From contig NC_090281.1 in assembly GCF_037392515.1 (NCBI RefSeq), positions 42,632,645 through 42,696,644 of the forward strand: a stretch of DNA of 64,000 nt, read 5' to 3'. The translations under genes were made by a program, and so were the position numbers. This document shows, piece after piece, positions 46,974-57,665 of the stretch (its first letter is position 1; the number at the start of each line of letters is the position of its first letter). This DNA comes from Haliotis asinina. Its lineage: Eukaryota > Mollusca > Gastropoda > Lepetellida > Haliotidae. Under the pieces are notes generated by a model. That model was not told the DNA's origin, did not search any database, and saw only the letters and a list, made by a program, of their open reading frames with translations.

Positions 46974-48202
46974 ATGGACACCACACATTCGACTGGTTCT
47001 CGTTCTAAAACGAAAAGACGTCACATTGACGCTGATATAGCAACATCTTCTGATGAAGAATCTGTTCAAAATGTTGATTCTTGGCCACGTTTTCTTGTCG
47101 TTGAAGGAGTTAATGGTGACCCCTTAAAATCAATCCCTTTGTGGTTTCGAAATCTATTGAAGGAATCTGTGGTACAGTTAGGAATGTCACTCGTCTCCGC
47201 TCCGGTTTTCTGCTTGTGGAGTGCACAAGAAGACAGCAGTCTCAAAATCTCTTAAAGGCACATCGTTTTGCAAACACTGAGATTGTTGTGTCGGTGCATA
47301 AAACTCTCAACTCATGTCGAGGCATTGTCCGTGATCGTGCTAAGGAAATTGTCACAGAACTGAAGCCCCAAGGTGTATCATCAGTGAAACGATTTACAAG
47401 GAAAGATGGTGACAGCATTGTTAATACCAACATGTACTTGTTTACCTTTGCCCTCACGAAGACTCCTTCATCGATTAAAGCTGGGTATTTCAACATTGGA
47501 GTTGATGCATATATTCCTAACCCCCTTCGATGCCTTAAATGTCAGCGGTTCGGACATGGAGCTAAATCTTGTCGTAATAACCAAGTTTGCTCCCGTTGCA
47601 GTAAACAGCACGACAGCACAGACTGCACAGATGAAATCAAGTGTGCAAATTGCAGTGGTCCTCACATGTCCTCATCCAAATCTTGTCCCTCTTTCGTCAC
47701 ACAAACACAAATATTGAAATTAAAATACACCAATGACATTTCATTCGCTGAGGCAAAAAAGTTGGTAACAAACGCATCAACAAATTCCTCTCCTTCACGA
47801 TCGTATTCCGACGCAGTTTCCTCTACCCCTATCACATCTGATACTGGCTGTCAAACTGCTATTAGCTGGGTGTCTACCGACCAAAAACTACTGTACCCAA
47901 TCGATACTGCAGCTACCAATACTTCATCAGCTTCGCAGACAGACTCTGTTCCTGACCCTGTGATTGCGTCCGGCAGTATAACTGAGGGAAAAACAAATGG
48001 AATTCTAACTGCAAAAGAACGAAAATTACAACGGAAAAAAGAAGCTAGGTCCCTTAAACATATTCAGGACCTGTCTACCTCAACATCCCCTCTGGAGGTT
48101 CATAATGTCTTTGAACCTCTAGCCATGGAAGTCAATCCATCGCTGCCCATGCAGCATAGGGGAAAATCTAACTGCTCACGATCTCCAGTTAAGCCACCAT
48201 GA
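46974..48202 (+). CDS. LINE ORF1, gag-like RNA-binding protein (frameshifted)
   Basis: The start is taken at MDTTHSTGSRSKTKRRH (46974); an upstream Met at 46950 is also in frame. Coding continues to about 47130 (SWPRFLVVEGVNGDPLKSI), then the frame shifts and continues from about 47141 (VSKSIEGICGTVRNVTRLRS) to the stop at 48202. Three zinc knuckles follow a basic region: CLKCQRFGHGAKSC, CSRCSKQHDSTDC and CANCSGPHMSSSKSC. ORF1 proteins of this type coat the element RNA. The C-terminal 150 residues are Ser/Thr-rich and low in complexity. The stop overlaps the ORF2 start (ATGA at 48199). Confidence 0.85.
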
Positions 48203-48972
48203 GTGGCTTTTCCAGTATAATACAATGGAATTGTAGAGGACTTTGGAACAATTTCAATGATCTTCAACTTTTAACAAAGGATTTTAAACCATCAGCACTT
48301 TGTTTGCAGGAAACGTTCCTCAAAAGCACACATAACTTTGACTTGAGACATTATAGTTCTAGTCATAGCCTTTCCCCTCCAGGGAATAAAACTACTGGAG
48401 GTTCTTCTCTTTTAGTGAGGCAGGGCATCATCCATAGTCCCGTTTCTCTCAATACCCCTCTCCAGGCTGTTGCTATTCGAATGACATTAAATGTTGTTTT
48501 CACATTATGTTCTTTATATATTCCACCGTCGACTTCCCTTCAACAGTCTGATCTTCAAGCGCTATATGATCAACTCCCTAAACCCTGTGTCATAATGGGA
48601 GATTTAAATGGTCATAGCCCACTTTGGGGTAGTACTGACAGCAATGTAAAAGGTAAGGTACTGGAGGATTTTTTCTTGAACAATGATTTATGCATATTTA
48701 ATGATGGTGCTTCTACATATCTACATCCAGGAACTGGAACTTACTCCTGTCTGGATTTATCCATTGTGGACTCCACTTTACTGAGTGAATTTGAATGGTC
48801 AGTTCATGAGGACCTTGGTGGGAGTGATCATTTTCCCACCATATTAAAATCTGTGACACCTTCTGATGTTCCTCCATCATCACGATGGAACTTTGCTAAA
48901 GCTGACTGGGATTTGTATGAAATTCGCTGCTCTGCTCACCTGATGCTTTTGTTGATGTTTCTGATCCGATAA
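48199..48972 (+). pseudogene. LINE ORF2 part 1, APE-type endonuclease
   Basis: 257 residues. The endonuclease nicks target DNA to prime reverse transcription. Motifs present: QWNCRGL near the N-terminus, LQET with the metal-binding Glu, MGDLNGHSPLWGS (catalytic Asp and Asn), and GSDHFPTIL (Asp-His pair). All key residues of the family are intact. A base loss between about 48925 and 48941 shifts the frame, so the protein ends early at AHLMLLLMFLIR; the true continuation (DAFVDVSDPIKIFSNELLQI) is in the next frame and hits an in-frame TAG at 49020-49022. Confidence 0.88.
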
Positions 48973-49022
48973 AAATCTTCTCTAACGAACTTCTTCAAAT
49001 AGCTGATGAATGTATCGCGTAG

Positions 49023-51377
49023 TCCTCTTCAAATCCGCACATACGTAAACCATGGTTTACTGCTGACTGCAAACAAGCTAGGAAGGCTCGGAAGAAAGCT
49101 GAACAGTATTTCTGTCGTCATCCTATGGTCCATAATTTAAACAAATTTAAAATTTTAAATGCTAAAGCAAGGCGTACTTTTAAACAAAATAAACGCCAGT
49201 CATGGCAAAATTACGTTTCAAAAATAAATTCACGTACGCCAGTTTCACAGGTATGGAACATGATCCAGAAAATAAAAGGCAAGGGCTCTAAATCTAGTAT
49301 TCACCATCTTAAAGATGGGAATCAATTATTGACTAATCAATCAGATATTGCTAATAAACTTGGTGAGACTTTAGCGAAACATTCTTCCTCGTCAAATTAT
49401 GTACCTAAATTCCAAAAATATCAACAACAGCAGGAAAAGAAATATATTAATTTTACTTCGGAGAATGGGGAAGATTACAACGAAACCTTTTCAATACATG
49501 AACTTCATACTGCTCTTGACCAAGCTCACGATACTGCTTCTGGAGCTGATGGTATACATTATCAACTCCTGAAGCACTTGCCAGAATCCTGTTTAGAGAC
49601 ACTTTTACATATATTTGATGACATTTGGACAACTGCAAAATTTCCTCCCTCGTGGCGAGATGCCATAATTGTACCCATCCCTAAACCTGGACGTGATCAT
49701 ACTGATCCATCGAATTATAGACCAATTTCACTAACAAGCTGCGTTTGCAAAACCATGGAACGCATGATAAATAATCGACTTGTTTGGTACTTGGAGACTA
49801 ATAACCTAATAACAGATATACAATGTGGTTTCCGTAAAAACAGAAGTACCATCGATCATTTAGTGCGTTTAGAATCTTTTGTTAAGAATGCCATAATTAA
49901 TAAACAACATGCTGTGTCAATCTTTTTCGATCTAGAAAAAGCATACGACACGACATGGAAACATGTGATTTTAAACGATTTACATGACTTTGGATTACGA
50001 GGCCGCCTGCCTCAATTTATATCCAACTTTTTAAATGACAGGCAATTTCAAGTCCGAGTGGGTTCAACCCTGTCTGACCATTATACTCAGGATCAGGGTG
50101 TCCCACAAGGCAGTATTTTGTCGGTCACTCTATCAAAGGTTTTAACTGATTCAATCGATGGATCACTATTTGTGGATGATTTTAATATTTCTTGTCGTGG
50201 TAAAAATATGCGCACCATTGAACGGCAATTACAGCTGTGTTTAAATAAAATAAATAAATGGTGCCTTGAAAACGGCTTTAAATTTTCTCAAACAAAAACT
50301 AATTGTATACACTTTTGTAGGACATATAAACCGCATAAGGACCCAGAGCTATCTTTAGATGGCACTCCAATCAAAGTTGTAAAGGAGGCTAAATTCTTGG
50401 GTATAATTTTCGATTTTCATTTAACCTTCTTGCCACACATTAAATCTCTTAAAGTTAAATGCCTGAAGGCACTAGATTTGCTGAAGGTTGTTTCCAATTC
50501 TAAGTGGGGAGGGAATCAAACTACCCTCCTTCATTTATACAGATCATTGGTACGATCCAAACGTGATTATGGTTCCATTGTATATGGTGGAGCCTGCAAA
50601 AGCTACCTGAAACTATTAGATTCTGTCCATCACCACGGCAATTATAAATCCTTATTTACAGATGGGTCCAAGGGCGGTGGCGCAGTGGCTTGTGCCACTG
50701 TCATTGGATCCAGAACAATATCTTCTAGATTACCAGATAATAGCTCTCTTTTTACAGCAGAAGCTAACGCAATACTAACGGCACTTAAATACATACAAAG
50801 ACACCCAAAACATAAACAGTATATAATCTATTCAGACTCTCTTTCTTGCCTTCAGGCTATTAAAAATATTTCTTGTAAACATCCACTTTTAATTGAAATT
50901 ATTGAATTGTACAATAATCTTGCCACTGGCCAGTGCGACATCATCCTTTGTTGGTTACCTAGTCACGTTGGCAGTTCTGGTAACACAATGGCCGACCTTG
51001 CTGCTAAGGCAGCACTCAACAAATCTGTGACACCACTTCTTATTCCATACTCAGATTATAAAGCTAGAATAAGATCTTATATCCGTGATCTAATGCAGAA
51101 GAAGTGGGACACCCAAGTAGGTATAAATAAATTACATGAAATAAAACCTAATATCGGTTATACTTACTTGGGTTGTCAGTCCAAATTTGAGGAGGTCATT
51201 ATGCGACGATGTCGCATTGGCCATACGAGGTATACTCACGATTATCTATTAAAAGGTGAAGATCCTCCGTTTTGTATCCCTTGTGATGAAAGAATCACGG
51301 TCAAGCATGTCCTGCTTGACTGTGTTGAATATTCCATCACAAGGGATAAATTCACGAACTTTAAAGGGTGTTTTTAA
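49023..51377 (+). pseudogene. LINE ORF2 part 2, reverse transcriptase and RNase H
   Basis: Open from just after the TAG at 49020 to 51377. Reverse transcriptase motifs in order: NYRPISLTS, CGFRKNRSTIDHL, FFDLEKAYDTTW (catalytic Asp), GVPQGSILS, FVDDFNIS (catalytic Asp pair) and AKFLGIIFD. Between GVPQGSILS and FVDDF about 8-9 codons are missing relative to the older copy (FNITINSLS). After LLDSVHH the frame jumps straight to NYKSLFTDGS, so the RT-RNase H connection is deleted in frame. RNase H keeps LFTDGS, AEANAI, YSDS and SHV---GNTMADL. The C-terminus has a CIPC-x7-H-x4-C zinc motif. Confidence 0.88.
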
Positions 51378-51983
51378 TTATGTTAGCCCTCATTTAATTA
51401 TTGCATTTTTAAAAGAATTAGATTTGCTAAATGAATTGTAAATAGATAAATATTTTATGCTTGGAAGTTTGAATTAGTAACTTAGAGTGTTAGTGGCTGT
51501 ATCCTAGAGGGGGGTTAAAGCACTGTAAAATTATTGTCCCCCTGAGAGGGTACGTAAGTCCCAAAACATTTGAAGTCAAATTTGATCTTCCATTTTTTCT
51601 TAGCCGTAGTATTTTAATATGTCATTTTAATTTGTGGCTAATCTTGCATACAATCACCAGCAGCTGAGGGGATGATGTAAATCCAGCTAGGGACCATGCA
51701 GGTAGCAGAAGCGCTGTAAGTCCCCATGGCCCCTAGTATGGTGGTCTACCTTCAGTTGTTGGTGATCTATATGGCCTGTTTTTATATTGTAGTGTCTGAA
51801 TAGGGATAATAATTTTAACCTCTCACGCTAGTTTTATTTCTTCTTGTGATATTCTAGTTGTTTTACTGTCCGTCGTCGACAGGTTTTTATCATATACATA
51901 GATTCCTTTTTAAGACTGCTCTCGTCACGATATGGCTGCAATACTGCCGATGTGACGTTAAATATTAACTCACTCACTCACTC

Positions 51984-54357
51984 ACTAAAATTGCAAATAA
52001 AATTTACGAAACCCTTGCCAAAAATTCATCATCGGCAAATTATGTCAGGGAGTTTCAGAGTTATCAACAACAACAGGATAAGACAAAACTTAATATCGAA
52101 TCAAATAATGGTGGAGACTATCATGAAGTATTTTCGTTCCAAGAGCTACGCACTCCTCTTGAGCAAGCTCATGACACTGCAACGGGTGATGATATCATAC
52201 ATTACAGATTAGTGAAACACTCGGTCCGTTTAGAATCTTTTGTTAAAAATGCTATAGTAAATAAGCAAGATGTATCGATTTTCTTTGATCTTGAGAAAGG
52301 TTCTGATACCACCTGGAAGCATTTCATTTTTGAAGGATTTACATGATTTTTGTTTGAGACACTTTGCCTGTTTTTATTTCACAGTTTTTAACAAAACAGG
52401 CAATTTCAAGTCCGAGTGGGTTCCACCAGCCAGTTTTCTGCCTGTCACCTTATTTAATATTACGATCAACAGTTTGTCCAAGGTTTTAATGATTCAATAG
52501 ATGGATCATTATCTGTGGATATTTTAATATTTCATGTCGATGTATAAGAATATGCACATTATTCAACGGCAACTGCAGTTGTGTTTAAACAAAAGAAACA
52601 TAGGGTGTCTTGAAAACGGCTTTCAATTCTCTAAATCAAAACCTAATTGCATACATTTCTGTCGTAAATATAAACCGCATAAGGACCCAGAACTGTTTTT
52701 AACTGCCACTCCCATCAAAGTTGTCAAGGAGGTCAAGTTGTTAGGTCTAATTTTCCACTCACATTGAACTTTTCTTTAGCATATCAAATCCCTAAAACTA
52801 AACGAATGAAGGCACTCGTTGTATTGACAGTCGTTTCTAATTCAAAGTGAGGAGGGGTTCAAACTACCCTCCTATACCTATATAGATCACTTGTCCGTTC
52901 GAAGCTTGATTGTGGCTGCATTGTGCATCGTGGAGCCTGCAAGTAGATTCTGTCCTTCATCAAGGTCTGAGACTTTGTCTTGGGTCCTTCAGAACGTCTC
53001 CTGTTGACAGTCAATACGTTGAGGCAGATTACACAACGCCGTACACGATATCCCCACATCTAATGCGGTGCCTAAATCAATGCATGGAGCTTATAAAACG
53101 TAGCTTATTCAAGTCATGCTGTCTATTTACACATTAAGAATTACATCCCCATACTAGTGTATGTCTATATCAAAGGGTGGTAACTGAAGTTGAAAAGAGA
53201 GTATCCTGTTATCGAAATAGAATGTAGCTGAAAAGTCGTTTGCTGCTGTGTTTTACGAATTTCAAACAAAAAAGAACAAAAATTGATATAGAACATGCCA
53301 AAATCGTTGCAAAGTGAAGTGATGACAGTTCCAATTTAATAACTGAGATAAAACTATCAAAAGCCAATGATACGCCGACTGATGTTAAAACTGAGAACAA
53401 AACATCAACCCATTCGTGACAAGCGAAATGCCAAGGTTTGTATCCGTGGGTTCCTTTATAAGGAGTGTAAAAACAAAATCACTTGTCCACTTTGTCTGAA
53501 AAATGGAAAACATGTTTTCACCATTGGAACTGATAATTAAGTACTTCCTCAAGAGGCATGCTGATAGTGCCGACCATAAACTTGCTGTCCAAGCTGAATA
53601 CAAGCTGAGTTCGTTATAAACGAATATTACTGTAGTTGAAGGGACAAATGAAAATAGTAGTAAAACATATGCTTCGTGGAAAGGAAAAGGCAGCAATTCA
53701 GTTTAAATTAACGATTTAATTGAGACAACAGAACAGCTATTTGCATGACAAATTCATTAAAATTGCAGAGTGAATGTTTTGTCTCACTTGTCTTTTCTGA
53801 TGTCCCACCTACAGTTGCAAATGTCCCACTATTTTAATTAATCATGAGCCTAGGGCCACTTCTTCTGAAAAGTAAATTAGACTGTTCTGGGAACTTCATG
53901 GCCGATCTTGCTGTGACACCACTTCGTATTCCATGCTCAGATTATATATCCGTCATTAGATCTCACATCCGTCATCTGATGCTGAAGAAGTGGGATACTC
54001 AAGTAGGTATTAATAATTTACATGCAATAAAATCCTATATGGGCTACTCCTACATAGGTTGTCAATCTAGAGTTGAGGAGGTCATCATGCGACAATGTCG
54101 CATTGGCCACACAAGATGCACACATGACTATTTGCTCAAAGGTGAGGATGCTCCGTTTTGTATCCTTTGTGATGAAAGAATCACAGTCAAACATGTCTTG
54201 CTTGACTGCACTGAATATTCCATCACAAGGAATAATTATTTCAAATAACGAACTTTGAAGGATCGTTTTAATAATAACAGTTCTCATTTAATTATTGCAT
54301 TTTTAAAATAATTACATTTGTTGAATGAATCCTAAATAGATAAATATTTTTTGTGTT
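51984..54357 (+). mobile_element. older LINE copy, 3' part
   Basis: Continues the copy at 44600-46339. It covers the RT N-terminus (51987-52206), then a deletion of about 290 bp relative to the younger copy, the RT palm and thumb to about 53110 (including LHQGLRLCLGSFRTSPVDS, part of the connection deleted in the younger copy), a 0.7-kb stretch without match (53140-53840), and the RNase H tail and zinc motif (53844-54248: CSDY, KKWDTQVGINNLHAIKS, CILCDERITVKHVLLDC). It ends shortly into the 3' UTR. Frames are broken throughout. Confidence 0.82.
53140..53840. other. unmatched segment inside the older LINE
   Basis: This stretch replaces the rest of the connection and the RNase H N-terminus. 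It could be an inserted element or a diverged LINE part. A plus-strand frame with CIRGFLYKECKNKITCPLCL looks like a cysteine-rich zinc-binding patch of a transposon protein, but I cannot name it. Ends and duplication were not found. Confidence 0.4.
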
Positions 54358-56289
54358 TGTGACAACTGTTCTGTGCCTGTTGCTGACGTGATCGCACACG
54401 TTTATTAATTAATCCCATTATGGGGTTTATGTTTGCAGACCTTGAGGGCCTCGGCAGTAATAGACCGATCCGCTCACGTGGTGTTTAACAATGGTGTCAC
54501 CGCCGGCGAAACGCACGTCACTGAGAACGGTGTTGAATTCTGCGTGTGGTACTTTGATATCCTTCGTTTGTGAATGATATTTTTAAAGAGGAAAGTTATA
54601 CGTCTTTCATCTTTAATCAATCTTAGCTGATAGATCGTAATTAGCGAGCGAAAATGAGTTACATGTCCGACGAAAAATCATCTCGGCCAACGGATGCGTG
54701 TAGAAGCGCATTTTCTTTCGAAATAATTAATCTATCTGGCAATTCACGTCCGCCTAAGATACTAGCCGGGAAGTGAAACTAAAGTATGTTGTTTGGAATT
54801 TTTCCCTCTAAACTTCCCATTTAATTTTATAAAAACCGTGAACACAACCCCATGTTGAAGTTGCAGGTCATTTCGGTATCTATAAATAGATTGTCAACAC
54901 TTTGCGACGCGCCTTCAGTTCGAACTTCTATCCGATGTTCAAATTTAGTTCAATCATTTCTGTGTAATCATAGGTTTCAACCTTGATGAACAAAAACATA
55001 TTTCCCGTCCACTACTTCATGCACCTTATTTGTCTGTATATGTTCATGTAAACCAATCAATCACAGGATGGCCTAGTTGATCTTACTTGGGGAATCTGGA
55101 AGAGATGATTGAGTTTGTAAACAGCACAGACAGTATGTTTCCATACTACAGAAGCAAATATTCAGCAGCTAATCTTCAGCTAATCTTCAGCTAATATCAG
55201 TAACATTTCCCTTTCAAATCTGCACACCATCCTAAAACGACACTGAATATATGAAAATATATTTTTTATCCATTCCAATTCAGTTTTCTGTGTGTACTTT
55301 GATGTGGAATCCTATTTACAAACTTCCACAATACTAGACTCCACGAACTGCCAGCATTCATGCACAGGCTTGTAACGCCACCATAACACAAAGAAGGTCC
55401 AAGATACAGTCTGCACCTGCACACTGACCCATCTTCCAGAAATAGGAAAATCTCTGAACAGTAGATCCAGTTACCAAAACAAGTAACTAGGTTTCTTCAG
55501 AGATAATATTATTAATGTACATACATAAGCTGCAACGAGTATACCCTACGTTCAAAGCATTTTGCCAATAAAATAACATACGGACATCATTGCTTCTTAA
55601 ACAATGATACTACTCATGCTTATTTTATTATATCTGAGACTATATCCGTAATAACATAACACGAAATCTGATATATATATCCTTTTTGGGGATACTTACT
55701 AGTGTTTCAAAATGTGGTATAAGTCATAACAAAGGTGTAGGAAAACATGAATATGTCCTAAAGCTTTCACATCCTGCAAACCAGTGTGCAATTTAATATG
55801 AAGCTAATTTTCCAAATAACTATCAACAAACCTTGACTAATTTGTCTCGAACAACATCTTATTAAACAACACTTTGGCTCTGTCACGAACAATGTAACCT
55901 CATCAAAAACTGGTGATTTCTGAGAGGTATTACATCAAATCTGGGGTAAATTATGTTTCAATATTCAGTCCAATTACATGAATAGTCAATTGGGTTATTC
56001 TCTTCCAAAACTAAATAATGACTGACCAGGCTGTGGCCAAAACGTAGCATTTGATTTGCTGTTGTCTATTTTTTCAAACTCTCTGGATGTTGAAATACCT
56101 CTAATATGAGTTACGATACGAGTAATCACTTTCAGAATAATCGTATCAGTGAATATATTATTTTTTAAAATATCTTGATATATGATATATCTATAGTGTT
56201 TGAATGCCCGGTTCAGCTTTGAAACCAAATGAAACTAATATGTCAGTCAGTTAGGTATACTTATGAATAATTGATTATATTATTACTTA
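54358..56289. other. intergenic stretch
   Basis: Mostly AT-rich and unrecognised. One candidate terminal exon: after TTATGTTTGCAG (acceptor ends at 54438) a 44-codon frame, including HVVFNNGVTAGETHVTENG and FCVWYFD, runs to a stop at 54573. It is not supported by homology, so it is mentioned rather than annotated as a gene. Confidence 0.35.
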
Positions 56290-56295
56290 TTTTAT
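56290..56295 (-). terminator. poly(A) signal of the minus-strand gene
   Basis: AATAAA on the minus strand lies about 80 bases past the stop codon at 56378. It supports the reading frame at 56378-56982 as a genuine 3' exon. Confidence 0.45.
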
Positions 56296-56377
56296 TAACT
56301 TTCAACGTTTACTGAACGTCTTCGAGCCGACGTAGGTTCCGAGAAGCATGATGCCGACAATTAACCGATCGTGAGGC

Positions 56378-56982
56378 CTATCTCATTCCTTCATCCACCT
56401 CATATTTGTTTGTCTTCACCCAAATGGTTTTGTTGAAGGTACTCACCAAATCGCAGCAATGTATAACAGATATAGTCTGGCATAATTCGAAGCACATCGC
56501 CTCGGAGGCATCGTTTGACCACGGAAATAAGTCTGACAAATCATGCGCCAGTTTCGACTGACAGACCGGATCGGTCTGTTGAATGATAGGTTCCTCAAAA
56601 TGGCCTTTATAAGTCTTGTCATGTGAGGTCATGATGAATAATGGCGTTTTCTTTTGATGAGGTACATGTGGCCGAAGAATTTCATCTGTGTCACGCTCCG
56701 TAGTTACATTTCCCTGAACGTGTAACAAGTATGTTCTAAAGATATTGAAAGGTAGGAAATACATATAATAATTGTTATTATTATAATAAATTGTTGCCCT
56801 CCATGTATCACCACAAATACAGGATGAATCATTGAAATCAGGTCTGTCAATTCTATATAACCTGAGATCACTACAGTCAATTGTCAAAAGCACTGCAGTA
56901 CCAACAGGGTCTGTTGTGTTACTAAATGTTGACAGAAATAGGACTATTGTGGCACAGAAGGCGAAGCAGTTTACGTTCTCAC
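56378..56982 (-). CDS. 3' exon of an unknown gene
   Basis: The open frame continues on the minus strand from an acceptor-like TTTTCTAG (56990-56983) to a stop at 56378, about 201 codons in phase 1. It begins ENVNCFAFCATIVLFLSTFS, which is hydrophobic enough to be a membrane or signal segment, followed by NTTDPVG, a run of asparagines and tyrosines (YYNNNNYYMYFLPF) and a cysteine-bearing tail (MCFELC, HCCDLVSTF). Two or three N-glycosylation sequons suggest an extracellular side. I do not recognise the family, and the upstream exons were not found. A nearby poly(A) signal supports it. Confidence 0.5.
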
Positions 56983-57665
56983 CTAGAAAATGATACGAAT
57001 GCAGCTGTCTTTATGTTTTATTTTCTACATAAAATTTATATTGAGTGCAACTAGAAACTTCACAGTCATATATTAAGTAATATATAAACGATAGGGCACA
57101 AGGATGGTTAGGATAATAGTGATTATTATTATTTGTTAAGATCGCTAGGATGAACTGAGAATAATCACAATGCCAAAAATCGGTTTCACATGGTTACAGA
57201 CTTTATCAATAAAAGACGTAAACTAACTGTCAAGTCACAAGAAATAAATCTAATGTTAAGAACGTTCTGTAAAGTGTATGGCCATCGACCAGAACTCCTG
57301 GACTGTCTGTGTGTCAATGGCGATGAGTTGACATCATTTCTCCTGCAAAACAGCAAAAAACACCCTAGAGAGTGCGCAGACCTCTACCAATAGTAATCCA
57401 GATGCGCTCCATTCCAGATTTCCTGTGTTCTGCAAGTGATACCTTGTCAGGTTGGCTATGTGGGTCTGGAATTGTCATGTAGAAAGTGCAGACCCGGATC
57501 GTGCGCTGTCTTGAATGGAATAAGTTCTTCACGGGCATTTAAATATTTAAACGAGGTAAAGTATTCTCACTTCTAGTCAGCCGACATTCTCCACAAATAA
57601 CTGTTCCTCGTGTATGTTTCAGAATCGTACAGTCGGACATACTTTTCACATTCTTGGCTATCAAT
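56983..57665. other. region between the minus-strand exon and PAN/EB gene 2
   Basis: Contains a 67-residue plus-strand frame at 57190-57393 (KVYGHRPELLDCLCVNGDEL) that I do not recognise and would not call a gene without further support. Confidence 0.3.

Larger units (their letters stand above)
46340..51983 (+). mobile_element. near full-length non-LTR retrotransposon (I/Nimb-like LINE)
   Basis: A 5644-bp element inserted into an older copy of the same family, flanked by the 12-bp duplication ACTAAAATTGCA (46328-46339 and 51984-51995). It has a GC-rich 5' UTR (46340 to about 46970), ORF1, ORF2 with endonuclease, reverse transcriptase and RNase H, a 3' UTR of about 600 bp and an (ACTC)n tail rather than poly(A). 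APE endonuclease together with RNase H places it in the I group (I, Nimb or relatives); the exact clade needs a tree. Frameshifts, a stop and internal deletions mean this copy cannot move by itself. Confidence 0.9.

Noticed and set aside
47242..47717. Alternative frames over LINE ORF1
   Set aside because: Shadows; only the frame with three zinc knuckles is supported.
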